Shown: piece by piece, positions 54,123 to 63,853 of the stretch | How the letters are laid out: the number at the start of each line of letters is the position of its first letter | How positions within the stretch are numbered: position 1 is the stretch's first letter | Source of the DNA: Bacteroidales bacterium | GTDB taxonomy: Bacteria > Bacteroidota > Bacteroidia > Bacteroidales > P3 | Reading direction: 5' to 3' | Assembly (NCBI GenBank): GCA_017469625.1 | Contig: JAFUGA010000002.1 | Coordinates: 1 to 64,000 of the forward strand | DNA: 64,000 nt | Position numbers and translations under genes: made by a program | Notes under the pieces: generated by a model | What the model was told of the DNA's origin: nothing | What the model saw: only the letters and a program-made list of their open reading frames with translations | Databases searched by the model: none

Positions 54123-55853
54123 TCATAGGCTTTGCAAATCCCATAGCTTTTTGTACAAACCATTATTTTGTAACAAATCTTCGTGTTTGCCTTGTTCTAC
54201 AACATTTCCTTCATTCATAACTATGATATTATCCGAATTAACTGTTGTAGTCAAACGATGTGCTATAACTATAACGGTTTTATTTTTTATGAGATTGTTT
54301 ATTGCTCTTTGCACCTCAACTTCGTTTTCTGCGTCCAAAGATGCTGTAGCCTCGTCCAAAAGTATTATATCTGCATCTTTCAACATTGCTCTTGCTATAG
54401 AAATTCTTTGTTTCTCTCCACCAGAAAGAGTATTGCCTCCCTCACCTATAAGAGTATCATATCCGTTTGGTAGTTGCATAATGAAATCATGTGCATTTGC
54501 AAGTTTGGCTGCTCGTATTATCTCTTCATCGCTTGCATTCTGTTTTCCTAATAGAAGATTATTCTTTACAGTATCTTTAAACAGATAAACATCTTGAAAT
54601 ACTACAGAGATATGCTTTAGTAAATCTTCTTCGGTTATAGAATTTATAGGAACATTATTAAATAATATCTTTCCCTTTTGAACATCGTAAAAACGAGTTA
54701 TGAGTTTTATTATAGTACTTTTTCCACTACCAGATTTACCTACAAGAGCCGTAAGAGTATTTGGCTTTATGCATATATTCACATCTTTTAATACCGTCTT
54801 ATCTGTATAAGCAAAGGAAACATTTCTAAATTCTATAATATTATCTGTTTGTTGTTCTGTAGCCTTGTCATCTATAGGTATAGTTTGTTGTTCTTTTTCG
54901 TTCATAAGAGATAATATTCTGCCTCCAGCAATAGAATAGAAACGAAGTTCAATAAATCTGGTCAAAGCATTTGTTAGAGGGTCAAATACACGGGAACCTA
55001 TTATTAGAAACATAACAAAAGTCAAAACATCAAGTTTTCCTTTTACTATAAGATAAGCACCTGTTATAATCATAAAAGTTAAACCCGAACGAATTATAGC
55101 AACGGTTAGTAAAACCAAAGGTCCTAAGATGGCTTCGTCTTTTACTGCTGCTTTCTTCAGAGAGAGAAAGGCTTGTTTAAGTCTATCAAATTTTTCTCCC
55201 TCTAAATTATATGCTTTTATGACTCTTATTCCATGCAAATATTCTTCTACTCTTGCTGCTGCATTAACTTTTGCTGATATGTGTTTATGTGCCAATATAT
55301 TTTGAACTTTACTTACTACAAACATAATAAGCATAGATATAGGCAAGGAGATAAACATAGCTATAGCCATTCGCCAATCTATCCACACAAGACCAAGAAA
55401 AGCCAACACAGGCATAATTAAAGCACCTAACAATTGAGGTAAATAATGAGAGATACCCGTTTCTGCCATATTGAAATCTGTTATAAGCATAGAAGAAATA
55501 TCTGCTGGGTCGTGCTTTGAAAGAAATCCTAATGGTAGTTTTCTTATATGTTCTGCCAAATTTATTCTTCCATGAGCACTCATATTATATGCTCCTCTGA
55601 AATTGGCCATATACGCTTTTCCTTCTGCCCACGCCATTATTATCATATAGAATAGCATAATGAAAAATATTTGCCACAGACGAGTAGTATTCAATTGTGA
55701 ATCCATTTTGCAAAAATACCGAAAGATAACATTTATTGCTTCTATAGAAAAAGCAAATGGTACTATGTTTACTAAGTGTGAAAGCATTGTACTAAGTACC
55801 GGTTTTTTTAAACGAGAATAATCTCCTATACATATATTTTTTATTGCATTCAT
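54123..55853 (-). CDS. ABC exporter half-transporter (second of a pair)
   Basis: Six-span permease followed by an ATPase domain: Walker A VGKSGSGKST (about 369), signature LSGGEKQR (about 477), Walker B IILLDEATASLD (about 500), H-loop AHRLTT. Length 576 residues. It lies 15 bp after another half-transporter gene, so the two probably form a heterodimer. Such tandem IrtAB/YbtPQ-like pairs are annotated in Bacteroidota as drug or siderophore transporters, but the substrate here is unknown. Confidence 0.85.
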   Translation of the reverse strand: MNAIKNICIGDYSRLKKPVLSTMLSHLVNIVPFAFSIEAINVIFRYFCKMDSQLNTTRLWQIFFIMLFYMIIMAWAEGKAYMANFRGAYNMSAHGRINLAEHIRKLPLGFLSKHDPADISSMLITDFNMAETGISHYLPQLLGALIMPVLAFLGLVWIDWRMAIAMFISLPISMLIMFVVSKVQNILAHKHISAKVNAAARVEEYLHGIRVIKAYNLEGEKFDRLKQAFLSLKKAAVKDEAILGPLVLLTVAIIRSGLTFMIITGAYLIVKGKLDVLTFVMFLIIGSRVFDPLTNALTRFIELRFYSIAGGRILSLMNEKEQQTIPIDDKATEQQTDNIIEFRNVSFAYTDKTVLKDVNICIKPNTLTALVGKSGSGKSTIIKLITRFYDVQKGKILFNNVPINSITEEDLLKHISVVFQDVYLFKDTVKNNLLLGKQNASDEEIIRAAKLANAHDFIMQLPNGYDTLIGEGGNTLSGGEKQRISIARAMLKDADIILLDEATASLDAENEVEVQRAINNLIKNKTVIVIAHRLTTTVNSDNIIVMNEGNVVEQGKHEDLLQNNGLYKKLWDLQSL

Positions 55854-55868
55854 AATATAAAAAAAGAT

Positions 55869-57665
55869 TTATTGTTGTTCAAGTTTCCATGTTAAAGCAG
55901 AGGTAAAAGCCTGCCACATATTTTTATACACTCCTTCTTTGTAAATAAGTTCGTTGTGATTGCCTTGTTGGGAAATTCTTCCCTTATCCATTACTACTAT
56001 TTTATCAGCATTTTTGATTGTAGTTAAACGATGTGCTATTATAATGACTGTTTTGTTTTGCATAAGGTTATTTATTGCCGTTTGAATTTTCTTTTCGTTC
56101 TCTGTATCTGAAAAAGCGGTTGCCTCATCTAAAACAAGTATAGGTGCATTCTTGTAAATAGCCCTCGCCAAACAAATCCTCTGTCTTTCTCCTCCTGAAA
56201 GGTTTATTCCCTCTTCTCCTATGCGAGTATTATAACCATCTTTTAGATTCATAATAAACTCATGGCATTGGGCAAGTTTAGAAGCCTGTATTATATCTTG
56301 CATATCTGCATCATCGTTACCCATACTTATATTATTGGCAATAGTATCAAGGAATAGGAAAGTATCTTGGAAGACAAAGGAAACTAAATTCATCAAATCC
56401 TTTTGAAGAATATCTTTCACATTAACGTTACCTATGGTTACAAAACCTTCTTTTACGTCCCAAAAACGAGGAATAAGACTTGCGATAGTACTTTTGCCAC
56501 TTCCACTTGCTCCAACTAATGCAGTCGTTTGATGTTCTTTGGCTATGAAACTTACATTTTTCAACGCATAAACTTTATTCTCCGACTTATCATCATAAGA
56601 GAAAGATACATTGTGAAATTCTACCGTATAGTTTTCTGGTACTTGTGGGTTAGAAGTTTGCGGATAAGGTTTCACGTTAAGAATATCATCTATACGTTTA
56701 ACACCCTCATCTATCTCTTTTGTAGAAGAACCTAAGTGCATAAATTTAAACAATGGGGTAGAAAGACCAGGCGACATTATTATAAAGAATAGCCATATTG
56801 TAGCAAAAGCAAGGGTTTGTGGAGTGTGATACCAAAGCAATATTCCTATAGGAAGTAGAAATATTACAATGGAGTTGAGCAACACAGCAAACCTTACTAA
56901 TGGTGATTCATACATATCGCATACTTTTAGTGCGTAATCTTTATAAGTATTTATCTCTTTGACAAAATTTCTGAAAGAATTTACACTTTGAGAAAAGATT
57001 TTGACTACAGGTATTCCTCTTACATATTCCACAGCCGAAGCAGACATAGTTTCTTGTGAGTCAAAATAATAACGAACTATATCTTTTGATTTTTTACCGA
57101 AAAAGATAAAAATTTGCATAGAAAAAGCCACAGTAATAATAAGTAATACTACCAAAGCCAACCAAACGTTCAAAGAGAAGAATATTGCAAACATAAAAAT
57201 AATAGTAGCAACTACTCCTATAATATCTGGAATAGTATGAGCAATAAACGTTTCTATTTTTTCTATGTTTTGTTCCATAGTTTTCTTTATTGCACCTGTT
57301 GAGGAAGAATTTAGAAATCCTAACGATAGTTTGCCAATGTGTTCGCTTACTTTTATTCTTAGCTTGTACAGTATATTGAAAGCAGCAACGTGAGAAAATA
57401 TCATAGAACAATACAATGTGATTAGTCCTATACCTAATCCTATAAGGGCTATCCAACCCCAAGAAGTAAGTAAGTGATAGTTGGTTTTAGAAATATCTGT
57501 TGCATTCTGCAATAAATGTTGCAAAATCTTATAAACAGATAAATAAGGTACTAACATACTTAAAGCAGATACTACAGCAAAAACACAAGAGAATATCAGA
57601 AGATATTTTTTCTCTCCTGCTATTTCAAGTAGTCTTGCCAATCCTTTTTTATTTTTTGTTTTCAT
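55869..57665 (-). CDS. ABC exporter half-transporter (first of a pair)
   Basis: The 598-residue protein has the same layout as its downstream partner: permease in the first ~330 residues, then Walker A VGASGSGKST (about 388), signature LSGGERQR (about 497), Walker B ILVLDEATAFSD (about 518) and AHRLTT. The Walker-B-following residues (AFSD) differ from the usual SALD, hinting at functional asymmetry between the two halves. The TetR regulator gene lies 160 bp upstream on the same strand, so the three genes probably form one regulatory unit. Confidence 0.85.
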   Translation of the reverse strand: MKTKNKKGLARLLEIAGEKKYLLIFSCVFAVVSALSMLVPYLSVYKILQHLLQNATDISKTNYHLLTSWGWIALIGLGIGLITLYCSMIFSHVAAFNILYKLRIKVSEHIGKLSLGFLNSSSTGAIKKTMEQNIEKIETFIAHTIPDIIGVVATIIFMFAIFFSLNVWLALVVLLIITVAFSMQIFIFFGKKSKDIVRYYFDSQETMSASAVEYVRGIPVVKIFSQSVNSFRNFVKEINTYKDYALKVCDMYESPLVRFAVLLNSIVIFLLPIGILLWYHTPQTLAFATIWLFFIIMSPGLSTPLFKFMHLGSSTKEIDEGVKRIDDILNVKPYPQTSNPQVPENYTVEFHNVSFSYDDKSENKVYALKNVSFIAKEHQTTALVGASGSGKSTIASLIPRFWDVKEGFVTIGNVNVKDILQKDLMNLVSFVFQDTFLFLDTIANNISMGNDDADMQDIIQASKLAQCHEFIMNLKDGYNTRIGEEGINLSGGERQRICLARAIYKNAPILVLDEATAFSDTENEKKIQTAINNLMQNKTVIIIAHRLTTIKNADKIVVMDKGRISQQGNHNELIYKEGVYKNMWQAFTSALTWKLEQQ

Positions 57666-57733
57666 ACGGTTTTATATTTAATTATTTATATCTCTATTTT
57701 CAAAAATGAACAAAACAATAAATTGTTCAGAAT

Positions 57734-57769
57734 AAAAAAAGAGATTAACCTTTTGGCTAATCCCTTTTT
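57734..57769 (-). terminator. Terminator-like hairpin after the TetR gene
   Basis: GATTAACC pairs with GGCTAATC (one mismatch), flanked by AAAAAAAGA and TCCCTTTTT, which extend the stem. A T run follows on the minus strand. Confidence 0.65.
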
Positions 57770-57825
57770 GGTATGTGAAAGAATATTATTTTCCAACTCT
57801 ATTTTGTAAATAAAAATCTTTGTTT

Positions 57826-58437
57826 TCATATTCCTATTAGTTGTTTCCAACCATGTATTTCAAATTTTATATAATCAGATAACATTTTCACCACATCTTT
57901 TTCGTAAATATCTGTCTTTACCACTTGTTTTATAACCTCAAACATAGCAAGAGAGTGAAGTGAAAGAAAGTTTTCTGAAAAATCTGTATTGATATAAGGG
58001 TATTTTGATTTCATATCATTAAACCATCTCTTTATAGTAATGTTTGAATGCACAATGAAATCATCTACAAAATTGTTTAGACTGCTATGTTCTGAATAAA
58101 AGAAAAGCAGACGTAACAATTCTCTATGCTTTAGTATAAATGTAAGATACTCATCTAAGGTTTTCTGAAAATATATATCGCTTTTCATAAAGATAATATC
58201 TGCACCTTCTTTTCCATGATGCCTTTCTAACATATCGTACATAGAAACTATAGACGGAGAAACTACTGCACGAAAGATACTATCTTTAGATGAGAAATAA
58301 TTATATACATTCCCCAAAGAAATATTGCAAGAAGAGGCTATATCTCTAAGACTTGTTTTCTTAAATCCTTTGTTTAGAAACATAGTCTTTGATTTCTGTA
58401 CAATCATTCTTTGTATATCGTCTTTTATTACTTGCAT
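57826..58437 (-). CDS. TetR/AcrR-family transcriptional regulator
   Basis: The N-terminal HTH is complete (FLNKGFKKTSLRDIASSCNISLGNVYNYFSSKDSIFRAV, about 20-58). The all-helical ligand-binding domain follows, to 203 residues. It lies upstream of the ABC exporter pair and divergent from two flavodoxin-type genes, so either set could be its target. A minus-strand promoter (TTG, 20 bp, TAATTTTG) lies at 58467-58497. Confidence 0.88.
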   Translation of the reverse strand: MQVIKDDIQRMIVQKSKTMFLNKGFKKTSLRDIASSCNISLGNVYNYFSSKDSIFRAVVSPSIVSMYDMLERHHGKEGADIIFMKSDIYFQKTLDEYLTFILKHRELLRLLFFYSEHSSLNNFVDDFIVHSNITIKRWFNDMKSKYPYINTDFSENFLSLHSLAMFEVIKQVVKTDIYEKDVVKMLSDYIKFEIHGWKQLIGI

Positions 58438-58466
58438 TATTAGTCATTTATAATTATTTACAAGTG

Positions 58467-58497
58467 CAAAATTACTCTCCTTTTCCCTTGTGTGCAA
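58467..58497 (-). promoter_or_regulatory. Promoter of the TetR gene
   Basis: Minus strand: TTG (58495-58497), 20-bp spacer, TAATTTTG (58467-58474). Confidence 0.55.
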
Positions 58498-58677
58498 TAC
58501 TTCTTTTTGAGTATTTTCATATAACGAAATAAGGTATTTGTTCTCTTTTAGATAGATGAGATTTTTCTCATTAGTTTTTATCGTTTGACAAAATAGAAAT
58601 CTAATTTCATTCCTTATTTTGTGAAAAAGTGTAAAACTATAGGTAAATTTTATAAGTGAATATTGAATTTTTATTTA

Positions 58678-58685
58678 TATTTTTG
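58678..58685 (+). promoter_or_regulatory. -7 box TATTTTTG of the flavodoxin-type genes
   Basis: It lies 28 bp before the ATG at 58714, which decides the start against an upstream in-frame ATG at 58663. Confidence 0.5.
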
Positions 58686-58713
58686 CAAAAAATATATTAA
58701 CAAAACACAGATT

Positions 58714-59343
58714 ATGAAAGTTATATTAGTAAATGGTTCTCCTCATAAAGAGGGTTGTACATTCACGGCTTTAAACTACATAGCCGAAACATTGGAAAAC
58801 GAGGGTATAAACACAGAAATATTTTGGATAGGCAACAAAGCCTTGAGTGGTTGTTTAGGTTGTGGATACTGCCATGAACATAAAAAATGTTGTTTAAATG
58901 ATACAGTCAATCAATTCACCGAAAAAGCCAAAGAAACCGGTGGATTTATATTTGGAAGTCCTGTTCATTTTGCATCAATGAGTGGTGCGATGACTTCTTT
59001 TATGGATAGAGCATTCTTTTCTGATGGAGCAGGAAACAATCATCTGCTTAGAAAACCAGCAGCCGTTATTTCATCACTTAGAAGAACAGGAGGTTCTGCA
59101 ACCAATGACCAATTGCAAAAATGGTTGGCTTATAACCAGATGCCTATAATAAGTTCCAGGTATTGGAATGTAATACATGGCCAAACACCTCAAGAAGTTA
59201 TGCAAGACACAGAAGGTTTGCAGATTATGAGAGTATTGGCTAAGAATATGGCTTGGGTACTTAAATGTATAGAAGCAGGAAAACAAGCAGGTATAGAGCC
59301 ACCTGCAATAGAGGATAAAACATTTATGAACTTTATTCGTTAA
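58714..59343 (+). CDS. NADPH-dependent FMN reductase-type flavoprotein
   Basis: A flavodoxin-like fold protein of 209 residues. It starts MKVILVNGSPHKEGCTFTAL, giving the FMN phosphate loop (GSPHKEGCT). LSGCLGCGYCHEHKKCCLND supplies a Cys cluster, and GSPVHFASMSGAMTSFMDR lines the flavin. This fits iron-sulphur-type or NAD(P)H:FMN oxidoreductases of the flavodoxin_2/FMN_red group. It lies 15 bp before the lipoprotein flavodoxin gene and is probably co-transcribed with it. Confidence 0.85.
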   Translation: MKVILVNGSPHKEGCTFTALNYIAETLENEGINTEIFWIGNKALSGCLGCGYCHEHKKCCLNDTVNQFTEKAKETGGFIFGSPVHFASMSGAMTSFMDRAFFSDGAGNNHLLRKPAAVISSLRRTGGSATNDQLQKWLAYNQMPIISSRYWNVIHGQTPQEVMQDTEGLQIMRVLAKNMAWVLKCIEAGKQAGIEPPAIEDKTFMNFIR

Positions 59344-59358
59344 AAAATTTTTACAAAG

Positions 59359-59922
59359 ATGAGAAAACTATTTCTATTATTAACAAGTATGCTTATGGCT
59401 TTAGGTTTGACAGCCTGCACTTCTAAAAAAGAAAGCACAATGCAAGACAATAAAGGTAAGAAAGTTCTAATTGCATATTTTTCTTGGTCAGGTAATACAG
59501 AGAAAGTAGCGAAATACATTGCTGAAAAAACAAATGCGGATATGTTTCGCATAGAAAGGGTTACTCCTTATTCAAAAGAGTATGAACCTTGCACACAAGA
59601 GGCTTTGCAAGAGAAGAACAACAATGAACGTCCAGCAATCAAAGGAAAGGTAAAAAACTTTGATGATTATGATGTAATACTTGTGGGTGTTCCTTGTTGG
59701 TGGTACACTGCTCCTATGCCTGTTTTTACTTTCTTGGAAAAGGAGGGGTATAATTTTGAAGGAAAACAAGTTGCATTCTTCTGCACTTACTACACTGCAG
59801 AATACGAAACACTAAACGATATGGTGAAAACAACCCCTAAAGCAAAACATTTGAAAAATTTTGGCACAAAAGACGACCATACAGACGGAGTAGATAAGTG
59901 GTTGAAAGAAATAGGTTTATAA
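59359..59922 (+). CDS. Flavodoxin-domain lipoprotein
   Basis: The signal sequence ends with a lipobox-like LTAC. From residue ~35 follows a flavodoxin_4 domain with the phosphate loop AYFSWSGNTEKVA, VGVPCWWYTAPMPVFTFLE (about 115-133) and FFCTYYTAEY. The 187-residue protein is probably an envelope-anchored FMN electron carrier or reductase, an unusual place for a flavodoxin but seen in Bacteroidota. It is paired with the preceding FMN reductase gene. Confidence 0.85.
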   Translation: MRKLFLLLTSMLMALGLTACTSKKESTMQDNKGKKVLIAYFSWSGNTEKVAKYIAEKTNADMFRIERVTPYSKEYEPCTQEALQEKNNNERPAIKGKVKNFDDYDVILVGVPCWWYTAPMPVFTFLEKEGYNFEGKQVAFFCTYYTAEYETLNDMVKTTPKAKHLKNFGTKDDHTDGVDKWLKEIGL

Positions 59923-59941
59923 CAAAACCGTATTCCACTTT

Positions 59942-60042
59942 CACGAAACTTTGTTTTAATTTTCTAAAACAAAGAAAGAGAATTCTAAAACAAAGTTCTA
60001 CGAAATTAAAACAAAGTTTCAGTAACGAGAAAGAAAATTCTG
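59942..60042. repeat. Intergenic palindromic repeat family, copy 10
   Basis: It has ACGAAACTTTGTTTTA-ATTT, TAAAACAAAGAAAGAG, AATTCTAAAACAAAG and TTCTACGAAATTAAAACAAAG. It begins about 20 bp after the flavodoxin stop codon. Confidence 0.8.
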
Positions 60043-60177
60043 CTTTTCTAAAATATTTTTTCTATTTATTATACTAAGTAAGTATAAATACGAATAAGTA
60101 AAACTATTGTATTGAGATAAGATTTTGATACAATAGTTTTTTGCTTTATTTTTGTTTATCATTCAAAATAAATTACT

Positions 60178-60215
60178 TATCTTTGCGAAAAATTTCGTAA
60201 CGAAAAATTTCGTAA
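60178..60215 (+). promoter_or_regulatory. -7 box followed by two tandem 15-bp palindromic operators
   Basis: TATCTTTG (60178-60185) is followed at once by two exact copies of CGAAAAATTTCGTAA (60186-60200 and 60201-60215). Each holds the palindrome CGAAAAATTTCG. Their position over the transcription start suggests a repressor site for the ATPase gene. Confidence 0.6.
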
Positions 60216-60230
60216 TACAAAACTAAGACA

Positions 60231-61322
60231 ATGAAAAAACAAGAAAACCCATTCAAATTTGGAACAGTAGTAGAAGGTGAATATCTTACAGATAGAACAA
60301 ACGAGTTGAAAGTTGTAAAATCTATTCTCAACAGTGAAAATCATTTGGTTTTGATTTCACCAAGACGTTATGGCAAAACATCTTTAATACTAAAAGTAGC
60401 AAAAGAAACAATGCGTCCTTTGTTGTTTTTGAATTTAGAATCGGTTACAGATAAAAAAGATTTAGCCCTTACACTGTTGAAAAAACTTTTGGCTTTATAT
60501 CCTTTTGAAAAACTGAAGTTCTTGTTAAAAAACTTTCGTTTTGCTCCTACAATATCAATGAATGCTTTGATGGATTCTATTGATATTTCATTTGTTATGA
60601 AAACGAATGATGATATAGTATTGGACGATGTTTTTACTCTGATGTCAAAAATAAGCAATAAGGATAATAGACTTATTGTTGTTTTTGATGAATTTCAGCA
60701 AGTAGATGAAATAGATAAAAATCTATCAAAACTATTGCGTTCCATAATGCAAATGCAACAAAATATCAATTTTATTATGCTTGGCTCACAAGAAAGTATG
60801 ATGAGAACTATATTTGAAAAGAAAAAATCTCCATTTTATCATTTTGCAGAGTTACTTAGTTTGAAAAAAATTCCAAGAGAAGATTTTTATACATATCTTT
60901 ATGAAAGATTGTCCGTTTTTTCAGATAATTATGATATTTCTGATACTGCTACAAAGATACTTGATTTTACAGATTGCCACCCTTATTATACCCAAAAACT
61001 TGCATTCAATATTTGGGAGATTATGAAAGATAGTACTCCAAATGAAGACATTGTGCAAACGGCAATAAGTTATTCTAATGATATTCACGATATGGATTAC
61101 GAAAGGCTATGGAGTAGTTTTAAAAATACTGACAAAAAAGTACTGAAATACTTATCCTTAAACAGAAAATCTGAACAAAACTTTTCTACAATAGGTATTC
61201 CAATAAGTACAACATTCAGTTCTTTAAAACGTATGGCACAATCTGGTATCCTTATAAAAGAAGGTCATTATGAAATAGATGACCCGTTTTTTGCTATGTG
61301 GATAAAAACGAGGATAATATAG
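60231..61322 (+). CDS. AAA+ ATPase of the archaeal-ATPase (PF01637-like) type
   Basis: The 363-residue protein starts NPFKFGTVVEGEYLTDR and has Walker A SPRRYGKTS (about 45) and Walker B LIVVFDEFQQ (about 145). A sensor-1-like FIMLGSQES (about 183) and a C-terminal winged-helix-like region (LKYLSLNRKSEQNFSTIGIPISTTFSSLKRMAQSGIL) follow. These STAND-like ATPases are common in Bacteroidota; their role is unknown and some are linked with defence. Two tandem palindromes overlap its promoter. It is convergent with the next gene, 5 bp apart. Confidence 0.82.
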   Translation: MKKQENPFKFGTVVEGEYLTDRTNELKVVKSILNSENHLVLISPRRYGKTSLILKVAKETMRPLLFLNLESVTDKKDLALTLLKKLLALYPFEKLKFLLKNFRFAPTISMNALMDSIDISFVMKTNDDIVLDDVFTLMSKISNKDNRLIVVFDEFQQVDEIDKNLSKLLRSIMQMQQNINFIMLGSQESMMRTIFEKKKSPFYHFAELLSLKKIPREDFYTYLYERLSVFSDNYDISDTATKILDFTDCHPYYTQKLAFNIWEIMKDSTPNEDIVQTAISYSNDIHDMDYERLWSSFKNTDKKVLKYLSLNRKSEQNFSTIGIPISTTFSSLKRMAQSGILIKEGHYEIDDPFFAMWIKTRII

Positions 61323-61327
61323 AGTGG

Positions 61328-61819
61328 TTATGATATTTCTTCTTGTTGGGTTGATGTAGTATCAATATTTTCCTCGTCTTTCTGTTTATAACGATAGACA
61401 ATCAAGGCTATAATAATCGCTAACCAAACTAACTTACCTCCAATTCTATCCCAAAAAGGAAGTTTTGGAGTATCTGGTATCTTATAACCGTATACCTTTT
61501 GCAAGGTTTTTATTTCAGATGTGTCAAGTTCTGCATACGTGTAATCGTAACCATCTATTTTGGTGTCGGTATAAAGAACATATTTTTCTGTATCATAATT
61601 GAATACAGGAATCCAAAATAATGAAAACTGTTTATGCAATATACCAAGGTTAGCATGATAAGATTTTCCGTCATCTGTAAGAACTTCAAAATTCTCATCA
61701 TTTGGTAAATCCATAACTTTTGAAACGTGGTCGCCTGTAGAATAAAATATAATCTTGCGTGCTTGTGTTGTCAAACTACAAACAAGCAACAAACATACTA
61801 TCACAACAATCTTCTTCAT
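61328..61819 (-). CDS. Secreted or membrane protein of unknown function
   Basis: With the ATG at 61819, the 163-residue product has a signal peptide (MKKIVVIVCLLLVCSLTTQA), an extracytoplasmic part and one C-terminal transmembrane helix (about 128-145) followed by a charged tail. An ATG 34 codons upstream is less likely, since a -7 box (TACTTTTG, minus, 61839-61846) lies between the two. I recognise no family. Confidence 0.68.
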   Translation of the reverse strand: MKKIVVIVCLLLVCSLTTQARKIIFYSTGDHVSKVMDLPNDENFEVLTDDGKSYHANLGILHKQFSLFWIPVFNYDTEKYVLYTDTKIDGYDYTYAELDTSEIKTLQKVYGYKIPDTPKLPFWDRIGGKLVWLAIIIALIVYRYKQKDEENIDTTSTQQEEIS

Positions 61820-61838
61820 CTTTCTATTTATTTTTTTG

Positions 61839-61846
61839 CAAAAGTA
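61839..61846 (-). promoter_or_regulatory. -7 box TACTTTTG of the 61328-61819 gene
   Basis: It is read on the minus strand, 19 bp before the ATG. Confidence 0.45.
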
Positions 61847-62014
61847 ACAAGAAAAAACTGCACTTTTTAGACATATATGTATCACATTTGGACACTGTTT
61901 CCAAATACGATACAATGGCATTACACCCTCGCAATACCAAACCTATAAAACAAGATTATAAAGTATCATTTTCTAACACTCATTCTAAAAAATTGCGTAT
62001 TTACGCAAAAATTT

Positions 62015-62236
62015 CTAATGAGATTTGAAGAAATTCATATATTCTTCGGATAGATCTTTGAAAAAGTCGTGGTTAAGTTCTTTTGATATTCTTAAAAGCA
62101 AAAGAATATCTATGCTTTCTTTTTGAAATATTTTGTGCATATTGGTTCGTGTTGTTCCTATCCTAAGAGCCAAAGATGTTACTGTAACATTCTTTGCCTT
62201 TAATACAGATTTAATATGTTGTCCAATGTGAATCAT
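62015..62236 (-). CDS. Small XRE-family helix-turn-helix protein
   Basis: The 73-residue protein is almost only an HTH_3 domain: IGQHIKSVLKAKNVTVTSLALRIGTTRTNMHKIFQKESIDILLLLRISKEL. It should bind DNA as a dimer. Its upstream region holds a C8 tract and a 16-bp palindrome within a possible promoter, which suggests self-regulation. No toxin or phage gene is next to it. Confidence 0.78.
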   Translation of the reverse strand: MIHIGQHIKSVLKAKNVTVTSLALRIGTTRTNMHKIFQKESIDILLLLRISKELNHDFFKDLSEEYMNFFKSH

Positions 62237-62330
62237 ACGGCAAAAAAAGATATTGCATACTTAAGACAAGGAAATTGCCTTTCTGTATGCAATAAAGAAT
62301 TAAAAAGAGAAAATATACTATCGTTTTTTA

Positions 62331-62365
62331 CAAAAATACCCCCCCCATAATATATTATGGTACAA
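62331..62365 (-). promoter_or_regulatory. Possible promoter of the small XRE gene with a C8 tract and 16-bp palindrome
   Basis: On the minus strand TTG (62363-62365) and TATTTTTG (62331-62338) are 24 bp apart. The gap holds eight G (C8 on the plus strand, 62339-62346) and, sharing two of these bases, the perfect palindrome CCATAATATATTATGG (62345-62360). A second -7 candidate, TACCTTTG, lies further upstream (62424-62431, minus). Confidence 0.4.
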
Positions 62366-62529
62366 GTATTTAGAAAATATAATATCAAATTGTTTTGTGT
62401 TCATATAACGTTTATTTACTTTGCAAAGGTATGAAAAAATTTTAAGAAAGAAATATTAACTATTAACAAAATATGAGAAAGAGAGAGTTTTTTAATTACT
62501 TTTTATAACTTTTAAAACTCTTGTTATGA
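62366..62529. other. Rest of the gap between the XRE gene and gapA
   Basis: No gene is visible. It contains the second minus-strand -7 candidate (62424-62431) and otherwise plain AT-rich sequence. Confidence 0.4.
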
Positions 62530-62568
62530 TACAAAAAAACAGTTCAATACATTTTGGTATTGAACTGT
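62530..62568 (-). terminator. Rho-independent terminator of gapA
   Basis: ACAGTTCAATAC and GTATTGAACTGT are perfect 12-bp complements around a 6-nt loop, with a T run on the minus strand. Confidence 0.85.
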
Positions 62569-62606
62569 CTTTTCTTTACGATAAAAATCGCAAAATATAT
62601 CTTCAA

Positions 62607-63626
<1,020 letters not shown>

Positions 63627-63664
63627 TTATAATTTTATAATTGTATGATACTAAATAACGCCTG

Positions 63665-63696
63665 CAAAATTACAACCCTTTTTCTATATTTCCAAA
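63665..63696 (-). promoter_or_regulatory. Promoter of gapA
   Basis: Minus strand: TTTG (63693-63696), 20-bp spacer, TAATTTTG (63665-63672), 50 bp before the ATG. Confidence 0.68.
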
Positions 63697-63853
63697 TCTT
63701 TTATCAAAATTTATGAAATACATCCTTATACCTTAATTGTATTTATATACTTTAAACATATTTTTCATTCTCCTTGTAATAACAAAAAAAACATACACTC
63801 AAGCAAAGTAAATTATATGTTTTATTGTGTTGTTATATTTCTTTATGAAATTT

